DNA of 64,000 nt from an uncultured Muribaculaceae bacterium (lineage in GTDB: Bacteria > Bacteroidota > Bacteroidia > Bacteroidales > Muribaculaceae). The DNA is taken from the NCBI GenBank assembly GCA_910584365.1, contig CAJUAF010000001.1, positions 280,218 to 344,217 of the forward strand, in the 5' to 3' direction. How positions within the stretch are numbered: the first letter of the stretch is position 1; every line of letters begins with the position of its first letter. Under the pieces are notes generated by a model that saw only the letters and a list, made by a program, of their open reading frames with translations, did not search any database and was not told where the DNA came from. Position numbers and translations under genes: made by a program. Below, one piece after another: positions 16,951 through 25,860 of this stretch.

Positions 16951-19698
16951 ATGGATCTGACAAAGCACATCGTCATCATCAACGGTATCAACAAGACATG
17001 CCAGGTCGAAACCATCCGGTTTCAGGACTATCGGTACACCATCAAATTCCATAATTCCGACAAAACATATTTTTACAGCTGGGACAAAGTCACCTGGCTG
17101 ACGAATCCCATTGACCTGGACCTCTCCGGCACCCATGTATTCATCCACGGTTCCCGACAGCGCGATGTACAGAGCATACGTCTCTTCGCCGGAAGCGCGG
17201 AAAAATACTATACCGTTATTTCCGACAACGGTTTCATCCGGCAATACGCCTCCCATGAAATCGACATCCGTGTGTCATGTCTTACTTCCGACACGCTGAA
17301 TCTGCTTGACTATTTTAAACAATGTGCCGCTGTCAACACTCTCGGCATAGCCGATAACGACGCACGGGACACACAGGGGTTCCTCTCCGGGATTTATTCC
17401 CGGATCGATTTCATCGACGGCACCACAGCCGCCGCCACCTATCTGAACCCCTCAAAAGGTATCCGTACCCATTCCATCGGCTCCGTCATCTTTCCTTTCG
17501 GATGCAACGCCAGTCAGGAACGGGCGGTAAAAACGGCCCTGTCCAACCAGCTCAGTGTAATCCAGGGACCTCCTGGAACCGGTAAGACCCAGACAATCCT
17601 GAATATTATCGCCAACCTGCTGGTTTCCGGGAAGTCCGTCCTGGTCGTCTCCAGCAACAACTCCGCCACAGAGAATGTCGCCGAAAAACTCGCCAGGAAC
17701 GGTTTCGGCTTTTTAGTGGCGCCCCTAGGCAACTCCGACAACCGGAAAGCCTTTATCGCAAGTCAGCCTCCGCTGAATCCCGATCTACCGTCCTGGGACC
17801 GCTCCCGAGCCGAAATATCCACCCTTTCCCGGGAAGTCGGTGAGCAGACCCGCTCCATCGAAGCCGTTTTCGACATGAGGGAACAACTTGCCGCCTTCCG
17901 CCAGGAACTCGCGGAAGTCCAGACCGAGCAGCTTCATTTCCAAAAAGAACACTCCCTGGACTCCTCCGGGCCGACAACGCCCGTAAAATCCGGCGCTATC
18001 CTCCGGACACTTAGCCGCCTGAACGATTTCGCCCTGCTTTCCGGTTACGACGACACCGGATTCTGGCACCGCGTGAAAACATCCGCGCGCCGACTGGAAT
18101 TGCTCGCCCGGCTGCGCTATCAGCTGCGTATCCCGGCCACCCTCATCCCCGAGGCGATGCCCGAACTGCTGACACGCCTGGAATCCATGTTCTACACCTA
18201 CCGAATCGCAGAACTTGAATCCGGCATCGCCTCCCTTGAAACCGCCCTTGCCGGCATCGACGCCAAGGCGCTCATGGACTCTCTGACCGAGAAGTCGATG
18301 ACTATCCTCAAAGCCTCGCTCTCCGACCGCTTCAACCGCCCGCGGACAGCCGTCGGCTCCATAAAGGAACTTTACGATAACGGACCGGCCATCCTCCGGG
18401 ACTACCCCGTAGTCCTGAGTACCACATTTTCCTCCAGATCCTGCTTTGACAGCGACACCATCTTCGACTACGTCATCATGGATGAAGCCTCGCAGGTTTC
18501 CGTAGAGACCGGCCTGCTGTCGCTCACCTGCGCCCGCAACGCCGTAATCGTAGGGGACACCATGCAGCTCTCCAATGTGGTCGCAGATGAAGACCGCGCC
18601 AGGCTGAAAGAAATCGCTGACACCGCAGGGGTCCCCTCTGCCTATGACGCCTCCCGGCATAACTTCCTTGAATCCATCCTCGCAGCTCTCCCGTCCGTAC
18701 CCCAGACATTGCTGCGTGAACACTATCGATGCCACCCCGATATCATCAATTTCTGTAACCAGAAATTCTATGGCGGCCGACTCCTTATAATGACACGCCG
18801 CGCCGAGGAAGAATCCCCGCTGATGGTCATCACCACCAGCGAAGGCCATCACTCCCGCGGCCATTACAACCAGCGGGAAATCGATACCGTAAAACTCGAA
18901 TTGCTCCCGTTACTGGGCAATCTCTCCGACACAGGCGTCATCACCCCCTATAAAGACCAGGCCCAGGCCTTCCGCGACCAGCTGCCGGGTATCGAGGCCG
19001 CTACGGTCCATAAATATCAGGGACGGGAAAAAGGCACCATCATAATGAGCGTCACCGACGATGTGATCACTGAATTCTCCGACAAGCCCGATCTGCTTAA
19101 TGTCGCCGTTTCAAGAGCCAAAGACCGATTCTGCCTCGTTGTCTCCGGAAATCCCCAGACATTGAAAGGCAACATCCATGACCTTGTCGAATACATAAGA
19201 TACCAGCGCGGCATCATACTGCGGAGCAAACTCCATTCCATCTACGACTATCTGTTCTCACATATCAACGACCACCGCAACCGACTGCAACAGCAGACCT
19301 CGGGAGCCGTATCGCAACACACTTCCGAGAATCTGACTTTCGGATTAATCGAGAAGATCCGCCGCACTGTCCCGGCTCTGTCCCACATCAAGACTCTCTG
19401 TCATTATCCCCTGCGCAATCTTCTCGGAGACACGTCCGATCTGACCGCCGCGGAAATCAGTTACGCTCACCATCCGCTGACCCACGTCGATTTCCTGATT
19501 ATCAACCGCGTCAGCAAAGAACCGTTGCTGGCAATCGAGACCGACGGATACAATTTCCATAACGAAACCTCCCCACAGTTCAGACGTGACCGCATGAAAG
19601 ACCATATCCTGGAATCCGCAGGGCTTCCGCTCCTGCGCCTTTCTACGGTCGGCCACAGTGAGGAGGAGCGCATCCTGGACGCACTCCTCGGCAACTGA
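16951..19698 (+). CDS. SF1 helicase with C-terminal PD-(D/E)XK nuclease-like (DUF2726-type) domain
   Basis: A 915-residue cytoplasmic protein. After a beta-rich N-terminal region (1-180) of unknown role, an SF1 (DNA2/NAM7-like) motor has Walker A GPPGTGKT at 206-213, Walker B DEASQ at 511-515, a QTLLREHYRCHPDIINF motif, and a C-terminal helicase motif NVAVSRAKDRF near 717-727. The end (about 840-915) has HVDFLII (D847), LAIETDGYNFH (E863, D865) and RDRMKDHILESAGLPLLRL, the Vsr/DUF2726-like PD-(D/E)XK layout. Such helicase-nuclease fusions process nucleic acid and often occur in defence islands. Here no modification enzyme is adjacent. Defence is inference; DNA repair is an alternative. Confidence 0.85.
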   Translation: MDLTKHIVIINGINKTCQVETIRFQDYRYTIKFHNSDKTYFYSWDKVTWLTNPIDLDLSGTHVFIHGSRQRDVQSIRLFAGSAEKYYTVISDNGFIRQYASHEIDIRVSCLTSDTLNLLDYFKQCAAVNTLGIADNDARDTQGFLSGIYSRIDFIDGTTAAATYLNPSKGIRTHSIGSVIFPFGCNASQERAVKTALSNQLSVIQGPPGTGKTQTILNIIANLLVSGKSVLVVSSNNSATENVAEKLARNGFGFLVAPLGNSDNRKAFIASQPPLNPDLPSWDRSRAEISTLSREVGEQTRSIEAVFDMREQLAAFRQELAEVQTEQLHFQKEHSLDSSGPTTPVKSGAILRTLSRLNDFALLSGYDDTGFWHRVKTSARRLELLARLRYQLRIPATLIPEAMPELLTRLESMFYTYRIAELESGIASLETALAGIDAKALMDSLTEKSMTILKASLSDRFNRPRTAVGSIKELYDNGPAILRDYPVVLSTTFSSRSCFDSDTIFDYVIMDEASQVSVETGLLSLTCARNAVIVGDTMQLSNVVADEDRARLKEIADTAGVPSAYDASRHNFLESILAALPSVPQTLLREHYRCHPDIINFCNQKFYGGRLLIMTRRAEEESPLMVITTSEGHHSRGHYNQREIDTVKLELLPLLGNLSDTGVITPYKDQAQAFRDQLPGIEAATVHKYQGREKGTIIMSVTDDVITEFSDKPDLLNVAVSRAKDRFCLVVSGNPQTLKGNIHDLVEYIRYQRGIILRSKLHSIYDYLFSHINDHRNRLQQQTSGAVSQHTSENLTFGLIEKIRRTVPALSHIKTLCHYPLRNLLGDTSDLTAAEISYAHHPLTHVDFLIINRVSKEPLLAIETDGYNFHNETSPQFRRDRMKDHILESAGLPLLRLSTVGHSEEERILDALLGN

Positions 19699-19733
19699 AC
19701 AGACAGGAGGATTACGGACCGCGGGGCAGTTTT

Positions 19734-20486
19734 TTACAGGAGGGCCACCAGAGAGGCGACGACGATGACGGCCAGGGTGGCGGCGAAAGCGGCGATCATC
19801 ATGTCGGAAGCGGTCAGGAAGAGACCGGACGTACCGGAGGAATGAAAGCGGATGAAAGGCCTGAGATTCAGTCCCGGCAATGTCAGGATCGGCGACTCCA
19901 GGCGCTGATGGCGTTCCCGCCGGGAGGCAGCGGTCTCGAACCGCGAGGCCACGATGTAACAGAAGACACTGAAAGTCATCCCGATTATGGCGCCGACAAG
20001 GAGGTCACCCGGATAGTGTACCCCCAGGTACAGACGCGAGTAGGAGTTGAGACAGGCCCACCCGAGGATAAACAGCGCGAAGCCGCGTCGCCTGACGAAC
20101 ATTATCAGGAACGCCGCCAGCGCGAAAGAATTGGCCGAATGACATGACGGGAAGCCGTAGGAACCGCCCCGGTAGTCATCCACTATATAGGTGAATTCCG
20201 AAATTGCGTTGTCGAGATTGGAAGGACGAAGGCGCTCCACCGCCGGACGTATGAGGGAGGCACAGGTCTGGTCGGTAAGGAAAATAGCCAGGGCAATGGC
20301 TCCAGTATAGACAAGCGCGTTTTTCCAGTTGCATCCCCTGAAGAGAATCCAGAGGACCATGGCGTACATCGGAATCCAGATGAAACGCCCGGTGAACATG
20401 GTCATGAAGCTGTCAAAGAACGGATTGTGATGGCCGTTGATTGCCAGGAAGACAGAAGTATCGAGGTTGTTGAGAAATTCAATCAT
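19734..20486 (-). CDS. PAP2-family membrane phosphatase
   Basis: A 250-residue membrane protein with the three phosphatidic-acid-phosphatase motifs: RPAVERLRPSN, GFPSCHSANSFA and YSRLYLGVHYPGDLLVGA. Around six hydrophobic segments flank them. Enzymes of this family remove phosphate from lipid phosphates such as undecaprenyl diphosphate or lipid A. It is encoded just downstream of the LTA-synthase-like gene on the same strand (83 bases apart), and both act on membrane lipids, so a shared role in envelope lipid turnover is possible. Substrate cannot be told from sequence. It is convergent with the helicase gene. Confidence 0.88.
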   Translation of the reverse strand: MIEFLNNLDTSVFLAINGHHNPFFDSFMTMFTGRFIWIPMYAMVLWILFRGCNWKNALVYTGAIALAIFLTDQTCASLIRPAVERLRPSNLDNAISEFTYIVDDYRGGSYGFPSCHSANSFALAAFLIMFVRRRGFALFILGWACLNSYSRLYLGVHYPGDLLVGAIIGMTFSVFCYIVASRFETAASRRERHQRLESPILTLPGLNLRPFIRFHSSGTSGLFLTASDMMIAAFAATLAVIVVASLVALL

Positions 20487-20569
20487 TTTTCAAGGAGGGA
20501 GTTGTGCCGCCGGGGGCCGGAGAGAAATGTTTACTTAATAACGCAGACTGGGACCGATTATTGTTCCTC

Positions 20570-22399
20570 TCAGAGCGCTCCGAGCGTCGAATACAGGTCG
20601 CGCAGGAACGCTTTCGCCGGAAGAGCGTCCGCCGGAGCGTCAGCCTCGGGGTTATACAGCAGCGTGTCGGAAGGAGTGACGATCCCGACCAGTGACGGCT
20701 CGGTGAAAATCGCCACCTGCGCCGCCCTGGGAGAAAACATATCCCGGGAATAACGGAACTGGCCGTGCGCCACCCCCAGCATCCCCAGCAGCGTCGCCGC
20801 CAGGTCGGTCTGGCTTCCGAGGCGGTCGATTCTCACCCCTCTGCGGGCCAGCGCGCCCCCCGTCAGCACAAGCGGGATATGATGGCGCCCGGTAGCCTCG
20901 GCGACCTCCTCGGGCCAGCACCCGTAATGGTCCGGCAGAATCACCACCAGCGTTTTGTTCCACGACGGGAGCGTCCTCAGGGAATCCACAAACGCCGTCA
21001 GACAGGAATCCGTATATGCAAACGCGTTGACACGCGGATTACCGGCAAAGCGCTCCGAAGTGTACGGCACCTCGAACGGTTCGTGGGAGCTGGAAGTCTG
21101 CACCACAGTCAGACGCGGCACTCCCCGCCTCCTTCCCGTGGCCGCCTCCCGGATATCGGTCAGCGCCCGGTCGAACACCAGGCCGTCATGGGCACCCCAC
21201 TTCGACGTGCGGTCCGCCAACGGGAAATCCTTGTCGGAAACCACCGGATTGAACCCGGCGGAAATCAGATAAGCCTGCATATTGGTGAAATTGGCGTCCC
21301 CTCCGTAATAATATGCGGCGTCATATCCCTGGCGGCGCAAAGCTCCCGGAAGCGTCGGCAACTTCTCGAATTTCTCCACATACTTCAGCAGACTGGTCGT
21401 CGGAGGCGCCGGAAATGCGCTCAGGATAGCGGCCAGCGCCCGGTCAGTCCGGAACGACGATGCATAGAAATTAGTGAACAGCACCCCCTCGCGGGCCAGC
21501 GAATCCAGGCCGACAGCAACCGGAGCGCCCCCCAGGGAGGGGAGCAGATGGGCCGAGAAACTTTCCAGAATCACCATCACTATGTCGGGCCTCTGAGTCG
21601 AAAGAAGCTCCGGAGCCGCCACCGAATCCGTCACCCCCTGAGGAAGGAACAGCAGTCCGTCAAGAATCTCGGCGGCCGCCTCGTCAGGCATGAAATCATA
21701 CTGGGAGGAGAAATTGCCCTGATGCGTAGCCGAATACAGCAGACTGAACGCCGGATTTATGGCCGCATGATTAAGTTTCTGATTCTCCGAAAAATAGGCC
21801 CGGCTCAGGTTCATGGTCGAGACCGTCACGCTCCCCCTTATCGGTATAAAAAGGAGCGCCGTCACCCCCAGCATCAGTGCCGGGGCGCCCCGGCGCCATT
21901 TCCCTGACCGGGGCGTCACATCGAGGTGGGCCGCCGTCAGGCGGTAAATCAGCCACATACCGCAGCATATCGCCCCCATGCCAAGGACTCCCGCAAGCCA
22001 GTGCCACCACTGCAGACTGGCCATCGCCGCTCCGGGCGACGTAGTGATATAGAACAGCGGAGTCATGTCGAGCCGGAAGCCCCATGAACCGTAAAGCCCC
22101 ATGTCAAGGCAGCAGATAATTCCCACAAGAAACGCCGACACCCCCATATAGACGTTCAGCGCCACCTGCGGCCAGCGCCGCCGCGTCAGCAACTGCGCCA
22201 TAATCAGCAGCCCGGGCACTACCGTCAGATAACCGGCCACGCAGAAATCCATCGCCACTCCGTGGCGCAACACCTCCACCCATTGCCAGGGAGTAGCGTC
22301 GTGCCGCAGATACACAAGCATGAAGACCGGCTTCAGCAGCATGAAGACCGCCACGTAAAGCACGTATATCCACAGAAATTTCAGGAGCGCTTTTTTCAT
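20570..22399 (-). CDS. LTA-synthase-like sulfatase/phosphoglycerol transferase
   Basis: A 609-residue protein with about five N-terminal transmembrane helices and a large alkaline-phosphatase-fold extracytoplasmic domain. Key residues are the metal-binding glutamate in VMVILESFS, the catalytic threonine T318 in SFRTDRA, SSSHEPFEVP and the LPDHYG motif. LTA synthases transfer glycerol phosphate from phosphatidylglycerol; Gram-negative relatives add phosphoglycerol or phosphoethanolamine to glycans or lipids. Bacteroidetes have no lipoteichoic acid, so the acceptor here is unknown. Neighbouring PAP2 phosphatase may recycle the lipid by-product. Confidence 0.9.
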   Translation of the reverse strand: MKKALLKFLWIYVLYVAVFMLLKPVFMLVYLRHDATPWQWVEVLRHGVAMDFCVAGYLTVVPGLLIMAQLLTRRRWPQVALNVYMGVSAFLVGIICCLDMGLYGSWGFRLDMTPLFYITTSPGAAMASLQWWHWLAGVLGMGAICCGMWLIYRLTAAHLDVTPRSGKWRRGAPALMLGVTALLFIPIRGSVTVSTMNLSRAYFSENQKLNHAAINPAFSLLYSATHQGNFSSQYDFMPDEAAAEILDGLLFLPQGVTDSVAAPELLSTQRPDIVMVILESFSAHLLPSLGGAPVAVGLDSLAREGVLFTNFYASSFRTDRALAAILSAFPAPPTTSLLKYVEKFEKLPTLPGALRRQGYDAAYYYGGDANFTNMQAYLISAGFNPVVSDKDFPLADRTSKWGAHDGLVFDRALTDIREAATGRRRGVPRLTVVQTSSSHEPFEVPYTSERFAGNPRVNAFAYTDSCLTAFVDSLRTLPSWNKTLVVILPDHYGCWPEEVAEATGRHHIPLVLTGGALARRGVRIDRLGSQTDLAATLLGMLGVAHGQFRYSRDMFSPRAAQVAIFTEPSLVGIVTPSDTLLYNPEADAPADALPAKAFLRDLYSTLGAL

Positions 22400-22583
22400 C
22401 CGTAAAAAAAATCAGGAATTCAATCCGCTGGAAGGCACCGCATTATCAGGCGACGGCCAAAAAAATCAATTTTCCCGTTAAACCTTTTATCCCTCCGGAC
22501 GTCTTAAAGACATAGAGATAATTAATAAAGCAATAGATATAGCGCGGAAGCGCAATCCTTTTTTAGCTTCAAAAAACAGATTG

Positions 22584-22615
22584 ACCGCCGGACTCTGCCG
22601 AGAGAGCCCGGCGGT
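22584..22615 (-). terminator. Terminator-like hairpin after prfB
   Basis: ACCGCCGG pairs with CCGGCGGT across an about 16-base loop that itself has a small CTCT/AGAG stem. On the minus strand the hairpin is followed, after seven bases, by TTTTTT. It lies 20 bases beyond the prfB stop codon. Confidence 0.6.
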
Positions 22616-22635
22616 TGCTTTTCCGTGTCTTCCCG

Positions 22636-23751
22636 TCAGGCTTCGTTGCCGGAGAATTCCATCAGGTAAGCCTTGATGAATCCGTCGAGGTCCCCGTCCA
22701 TCACCCCGTTGACATCCGAGGTCTGGAAATTCGTGCGGTGGTCCTTGACGCGGCGGTCATCGAAGACATAGCTGCGGATCTGCGAACCCCATTCGATTTT
22801 CATCTTGCCGGCCTCTACCTTGGCCTGTTCCTCCATGCGGTGGGCAAGCTCCTTCTCGTAAAGAATCGAGCGCAGATGGCGCAGGGCGTTCTCGCGGTTC
22901 TTGGGCTGGTCGCGGGTCTCGGTGTTCTCGATGAGGATTTCCTCCTTCTCGCCGGTGTAGGGGTCGGTGTACTGGTAGCGCAGACGCACTCCCGATTCCA
23001 CTTTGTTCACATTCTGGCCTCCGGCGCCTCCTGAACGGAAAGTGTCCCATGACATCAGGGCCGGCTCTACCTTCACCTCAATGGCGTCGTCGACAAGCGG
23101 GGTGACGAATACCGAAGCAAACGAAGTCATGCGTTTCCCCTGGGCGTTGTAGGGGGAGACGCGGACCAGGCGGTGAACGCCGTTCTCGCTCTTGAGATAA
23201 CCGTAGGCGAAATCCCCCTCCACGTTTATCGTGCAGGACTTGATTCCCGCCTCGTCCCCCTCCAGGAGGTTGGCGATGGAAGTCTTGTAGCCGTGTTTCT
23301 CGCAATAACGCAGATACATACGCATAAGCATCGAAGCCCAGTCCTGACTTTCGGTACCCCCCGCGCCCGAGTTGATTTTCAGCACCACTCCCATGTGGTC
23401 CTCCTCGCGGCGGAGCATATTGCGGAGTTCCAGCGCCTCGATTTTCCCGATGGCGTCGGCATACATGGCGTCAAGCTCCTCTTCCGTAACCAGTTCCTCC
23501 TTGATGAAATCCCATCCGTTCTGGAGTTCCTCCACGGCGGTCTCCACCTCGGCATAACCGTTGACCCAGGCCTGGAGGTCCTTGATTTTCTTCATCTGTG
23601 CCTGTGCCTCTTTGGGATGCTCCCAGAAATCGGGCACATGGGTGCGGAGTTCCTCCTCCTCGATCTGTATCTTCTTGTTGTCAACATCGAGGTACCTCTT
23701 GAGCGCGTCCTTGCGCTCGACGGCCTCTTTCAGTTGTTCCTGCGTTATCAT
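22636..23751 (-). CDS. prfB: Peptide chain release factor 2
   Basis: A 371-residue class-I release factor that ends translation at UGA and UAA. The GGQ loop (SGGAGGQNVNKVES) is intact. The codon-recognition tripeptide appears as SPY (RVSPYNAQGKRMTSF) where E. coli RF2 has SPF. Unlike many bacteria, the gene reads straight through the start region as AAG-AGG-TAC-CTC-GAT with no in-frame UGA, so it lacks the programmed +1 frameshift. A single frame of normal length is present. A Bacteroidetes-type promoter lies 41 bases upstream and a hairpin follows the stop. Confidence 0.96.
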   Translation of the reverse strand: MITQEQLKEAVERKDALKRYLDVDNKKIQIEEEELRTHVPDFWEHPKEAQAQMKKIKDLQAWVNGYAEVETAVEELQNGWDFIKEELVTEEELDAMYADAIGKIEALELRNMLRREEDHMGVVLKINSGAGGTESQDWASMLMRMYLRYCEKHGYKTSIANLLEGDEAGIKSCTINVEGDFAYGYLKSENGVHRLVRVSPYNAQGKRMTSFASVFVTPLVDDAIEVKVEPALMSWDTFRSGGAGGQNVNKVESGVRLRYQYTDPYTGEKEEILIENTETRDQPKNRENALRHLRSILYEKELAHRMEEQAKVEAGKMKIEWGSQIRSYVFDDRRVKDHRTNFQTSDVNGVMDGDLDGFIKAYLMEFSGNEA

Positions 23752-23791
23752 AATAAGTAAATACGGGGATGTCTGTTTATGTTTCAGACTG

Positions 23792-23823
23792 CAAAGTTAC
23801 TGTTTTTCCCCCGAATTTCCAAT
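23792..23823 (-). promoter_or_regulatory. Bacteroidetes-type promoter for prfB
   Basis: On the minus strand the -7 element reads TAACTTTG (23792-23799) and, 20 bases upstream, ATTG (23820-23823) is one base from the TTTG -33 element. It lies just upstream of the prfB start and inside the end of the neighbouring gap. Confidence 0.55.
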
Positions 23824-23842
23824 TATCAGGCCATTACATCTC

Positions 23843-24382
23843 CTACATCATCGAGCGGTAGTCGCGCATGATGCGCAGATAGACAATCAGCCCCGCCGGC
23901 AGCCCTATGACCAGGCCCGTCAGGATGCCGTAAAGCATATAACGGTCGATTTCCAGGGCCGACATACACATCAGCCCGATAATGATCCCCGCCAGCGGTA
24001 TCATCACAATCTGGAACTGATGATGGCGCCGGCGGTAAAAACGGGCTTTCCGGGCCACTTCCTCCACGCCGTCGCAATTCAGATCAATCCCCTTGATCCC
24101 CTTCCAGAGATACCAGTCCATCGCCGCCGCCACTATATAGAATCCCAGGAAAGAGAAAAACACCCACAGCGGAAACACCTTCAGCAGCGGAAACAGACAG
24201 CATATCCCAGCAGCGGGCACCATCGTGGCCATCCTCCGGTAACGGCCTATAAGTCGCTCCCTGGCGCCGGTGATGCGTCCGGAAGTGATGCGGTCTATCT
24301 CCTCCGCCGGAAGACGGGGGGAACGCAGGGGAGATGCGGAGTCGAGTTTCCGCCAGTTATCTTTGAGTTCGTCGGGTGTCAT
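23843..24382 (-). CDS. Membrane protein, probable partner of the ECF sigma factor
   Basis: A 179-residue protein with a cytoplasmic N-terminal stretch (MTPDELKDNWRKLD...) and four hydrophobic helices in two pairs (MVPAAGICCLFPLLK / WVFFSFLGFYIVAAAMDW and IVMIPLAGIIIGLMCM / LYGILTGLVIGLPAGLIVYL). It begins 23 bases after the sigma gene on the same strand. Small two-helix-pair membrane proteins after ECF sigma genes are common in Bacteroidales and are suspected anti-sigma factors. No zinc-binding anti-sigma motif is visible, so that role is inference. Confidence 0.7.
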   Translation of the reverse strand: MTPDELKDNWRKLDSASPLRSPRLPAEEIDRITSGRITGARERLIGRYRRMATMVPAAGICCLFPLLKVFPLWVFFSFLGFYIVAAAMDWYLWKGIKGIDLNCDGVEEVARKARFYRRRHHQFQIVMIPLAGIIIGLMCMSALEIDRYMLYGILTGLVIGLPAGLIVYLRIMRDYRSMM

Positions 24383-24405
24383 GTCTCTTATGGATTATCG
24401 TTAGG

Positions 24406-24927
24406 TCAGCAATCTTCTTTCAGTAACATAAGTTTTTCTTTGGCGCGCCTCAGACGGGAAGCCATCGTGTTGCGGGGCAACCCCATTATATCGGAAATCT
24501 CATCGTAGGGATGCTCGTCGAGCCAGAGCAGGATAATCGCCTTGTCGGTCGGTTCCAGCCGGTTGATCATCCGGTACATCTGTCGCAGCATAGCCGCTTT
24601 CCCGTCATCCTCGGCTATAAGTTCGGGATGGTCGCCGATAGGGACCGAATCGCGCCCCCGCTTGTGGCGCCGGAAATAGGACACGCAGCTGTTGAGACTC
24701 ACGCGGTAGACCCATGTCGACAGCCGCGCCTCCCCCCGGAACCGCTCGAAGCCCCGCCATAGATTTATCATCGCCTCCTGGCGCAGGTCATCGAAGTCAT
24801 CCAGGTCGGTGGCATAGAAATAGCACACCTTCCGGATGACCCCGTCATACTGACGCAGCAGGTCATTGAAAGATTCCCGGAGAGCGGCCTCCCGGCTGGT
24901 GGAATATGTGGTGTTCTTGTCAGTCAT
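24406..24927 (-). CDS. ECF RNA polymerase sigma-70 factor
   Basis: A 173-residue sigma factor. Region 2 includes VIRKVCYFYATDLDDFDDLRQEA and WRGFERFRGEARLSTWVYRVSLN; region 4 includes LEPTDKAIILLWLDEHPYDEISDIMGLPRNTMASRLRRAKEKL. The start at MTDKNTTYS is chosen because upstream in-frame sequence, which runs into the promoter of the divergent gene, shows no similarity to sigma factors. With the downstream four-helix membrane protein it forms a probable sigma/anti-sigma pair distinct from the SusC-linked pair. Target genes are unknown. Confidence 0.92.
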   Translation of the reverse strand: MTDKNTTYSTSREAALRESFNDLLRQYDGVIRKVCYFYATDLDDFDDLRQEAMINLWRGFERFRGEARLSTWVYRVSLNSCVSYFRRHKRGRDSVPIGDHPELIAEDDGKAAMLRQMYRMINRLEPTDKAIILLWLDEHPYDEISDIMGLPRNTMASRLRRAKEKLMLLKEDC

Positions 24928-25033
24928 CTGCAATCTTAGTCGCAAATTTCCGGAAAAAGTTTCACACCACTGCCGAAAAAGAGGGGAAAAATCCCCTGTC
25001 GGGGGAAAGGGCCGATAATTTCCCGTCGTAAAT

Positions 25034-25065
25034 TTTGTCAGTTTTCCGACAATGATGTAATTTTG
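25034..25065 (+). promoter_or_regulatory. Bacteroidetes promoter for the GT2-pyrC operon
   Basis: TTTG at 25034-25037 and TAATTTTG at 25058-25065 are separated by exactly 20 bases, matching the Bacteroidetes -33/-7 consensus fully. It lies 36 bases before the glycosyltransferase start and divergent from the ECF sigma gene. Confidence 0.8.
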
Positions 25066-25101
25066 CAGTACAGAATCAAAAGGCATCAATTTCAATAGGG
25101 T

Positions 25102-25860
25102 ATGGAAACGAAAAGCGATTCGGTCGTCATCATTCCGATGTACAACGAAAGAGAGAACGCCGCGGCAATCATTGACGCAGTCATGGAATTGCCGGTGCGC
25201 TTCGACGTGCTTGTCGTTGACGACAACTCCCCGGACGGGACCGCCGCCGTAGTCCAGGAGAAGATGGCGCAGTATCCCGGCCGGATAGACCTGCTCCGCC
25301 GCAGCGGAAAGCTCGGCCTGGGGACAGCCTACATCGAAGGATTCCGCCGCGCCCTCCGCGGTAACTACGAATACATCTTCGAGATGGACGCCGATTTCTC
25401 CCATAACCCCAAGGATCTGCCTGCCCTGCGCCAGGCTTGCGCGTCGGGAAAGATGGACGTGGCCGTCGGCTCCCGCTATCTTACGGGAGTCAACGTAGTG
25501 AACTGGCCCATGGGACGCGTACTCATGAGCTACTTCGCCTCAAAATATGTAAGGATTATAACTGGTCTTAAGGTCAAGGATACGACCGCGGGCTTCTGCT
25601 GCTACCGGCGGGAGGTACTCCGGACGATGGAACTCGACAAAATCCGTTTCAAGGGATACGCCTTCCAGATAGAAATGAAGTTCACCGCCGACAAATGTGG
25701 GTTCAAGGTAGGGGAAGTGCCCATCGTCTTTGTGAACCGCGTGCTGGGAACCAGCAAGATGTCGTCAGGCATCTTCAGCGAGGCGTTCTTCGGTGTCATC
25801 CGGCTAAAGGTCTCCTCCTGGACCCGAAAGTTCCCCAAAGCAGACAAGAAAGCACCATGA
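25102..25860 (+). CDS. GT2 polyprenol-phosphate mannosyltransferase-like glycosyltransferase
   Basis: A 252-residue GT2 protein of the dolichol-phosphate-mannose synthase (DPM1) type. It has VIIPMYNERENAAAII, VVDDNSPDGTAA, GLGTAYIEGFRRAL, the DAD-like EMDADFSHNP and TTAGFCCYRREV, the standard order for this family. It lacks the C-terminal membrane segments of longer relatives. These enzymes load a sugar, often mannose, onto a polyprenyl phosphate for envelope glycan synthesis. The final codons overlap the dihydroorotase start by four bases (ATGA), indicating translational coupling although the two functions are unrelated. Confidence 0.92.
   Translation: METKSDSVVIIPMYNERENAAAIIDAVMELPVRFDVLVVDDNSPDGTAAVVQEKMAQYPGRIDLLRRSGKLGLGTAYIEGFRRALRGNYEYIFEMDADFSHNPKDLPALRQACASGKMDVAVGSRYLTGVNVVNWPMGRVLMSYFASKYVRIITGLKVKDTTAGFCCYRREVLRTMELDKIRFKGYAFQIEMKFTADKCGFKVGEVPIVFVNRVLGTSKMSSGIFSEAFFGVIRLKVSSWTRKFPKADKKAP

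Noticed and set aside
24928..25404. N-terminal extension of the second ECF sigma factor by 159 codons
   Set aside because: The extra part runs through the promoter and coding start of the divergent glycosyltransferase.
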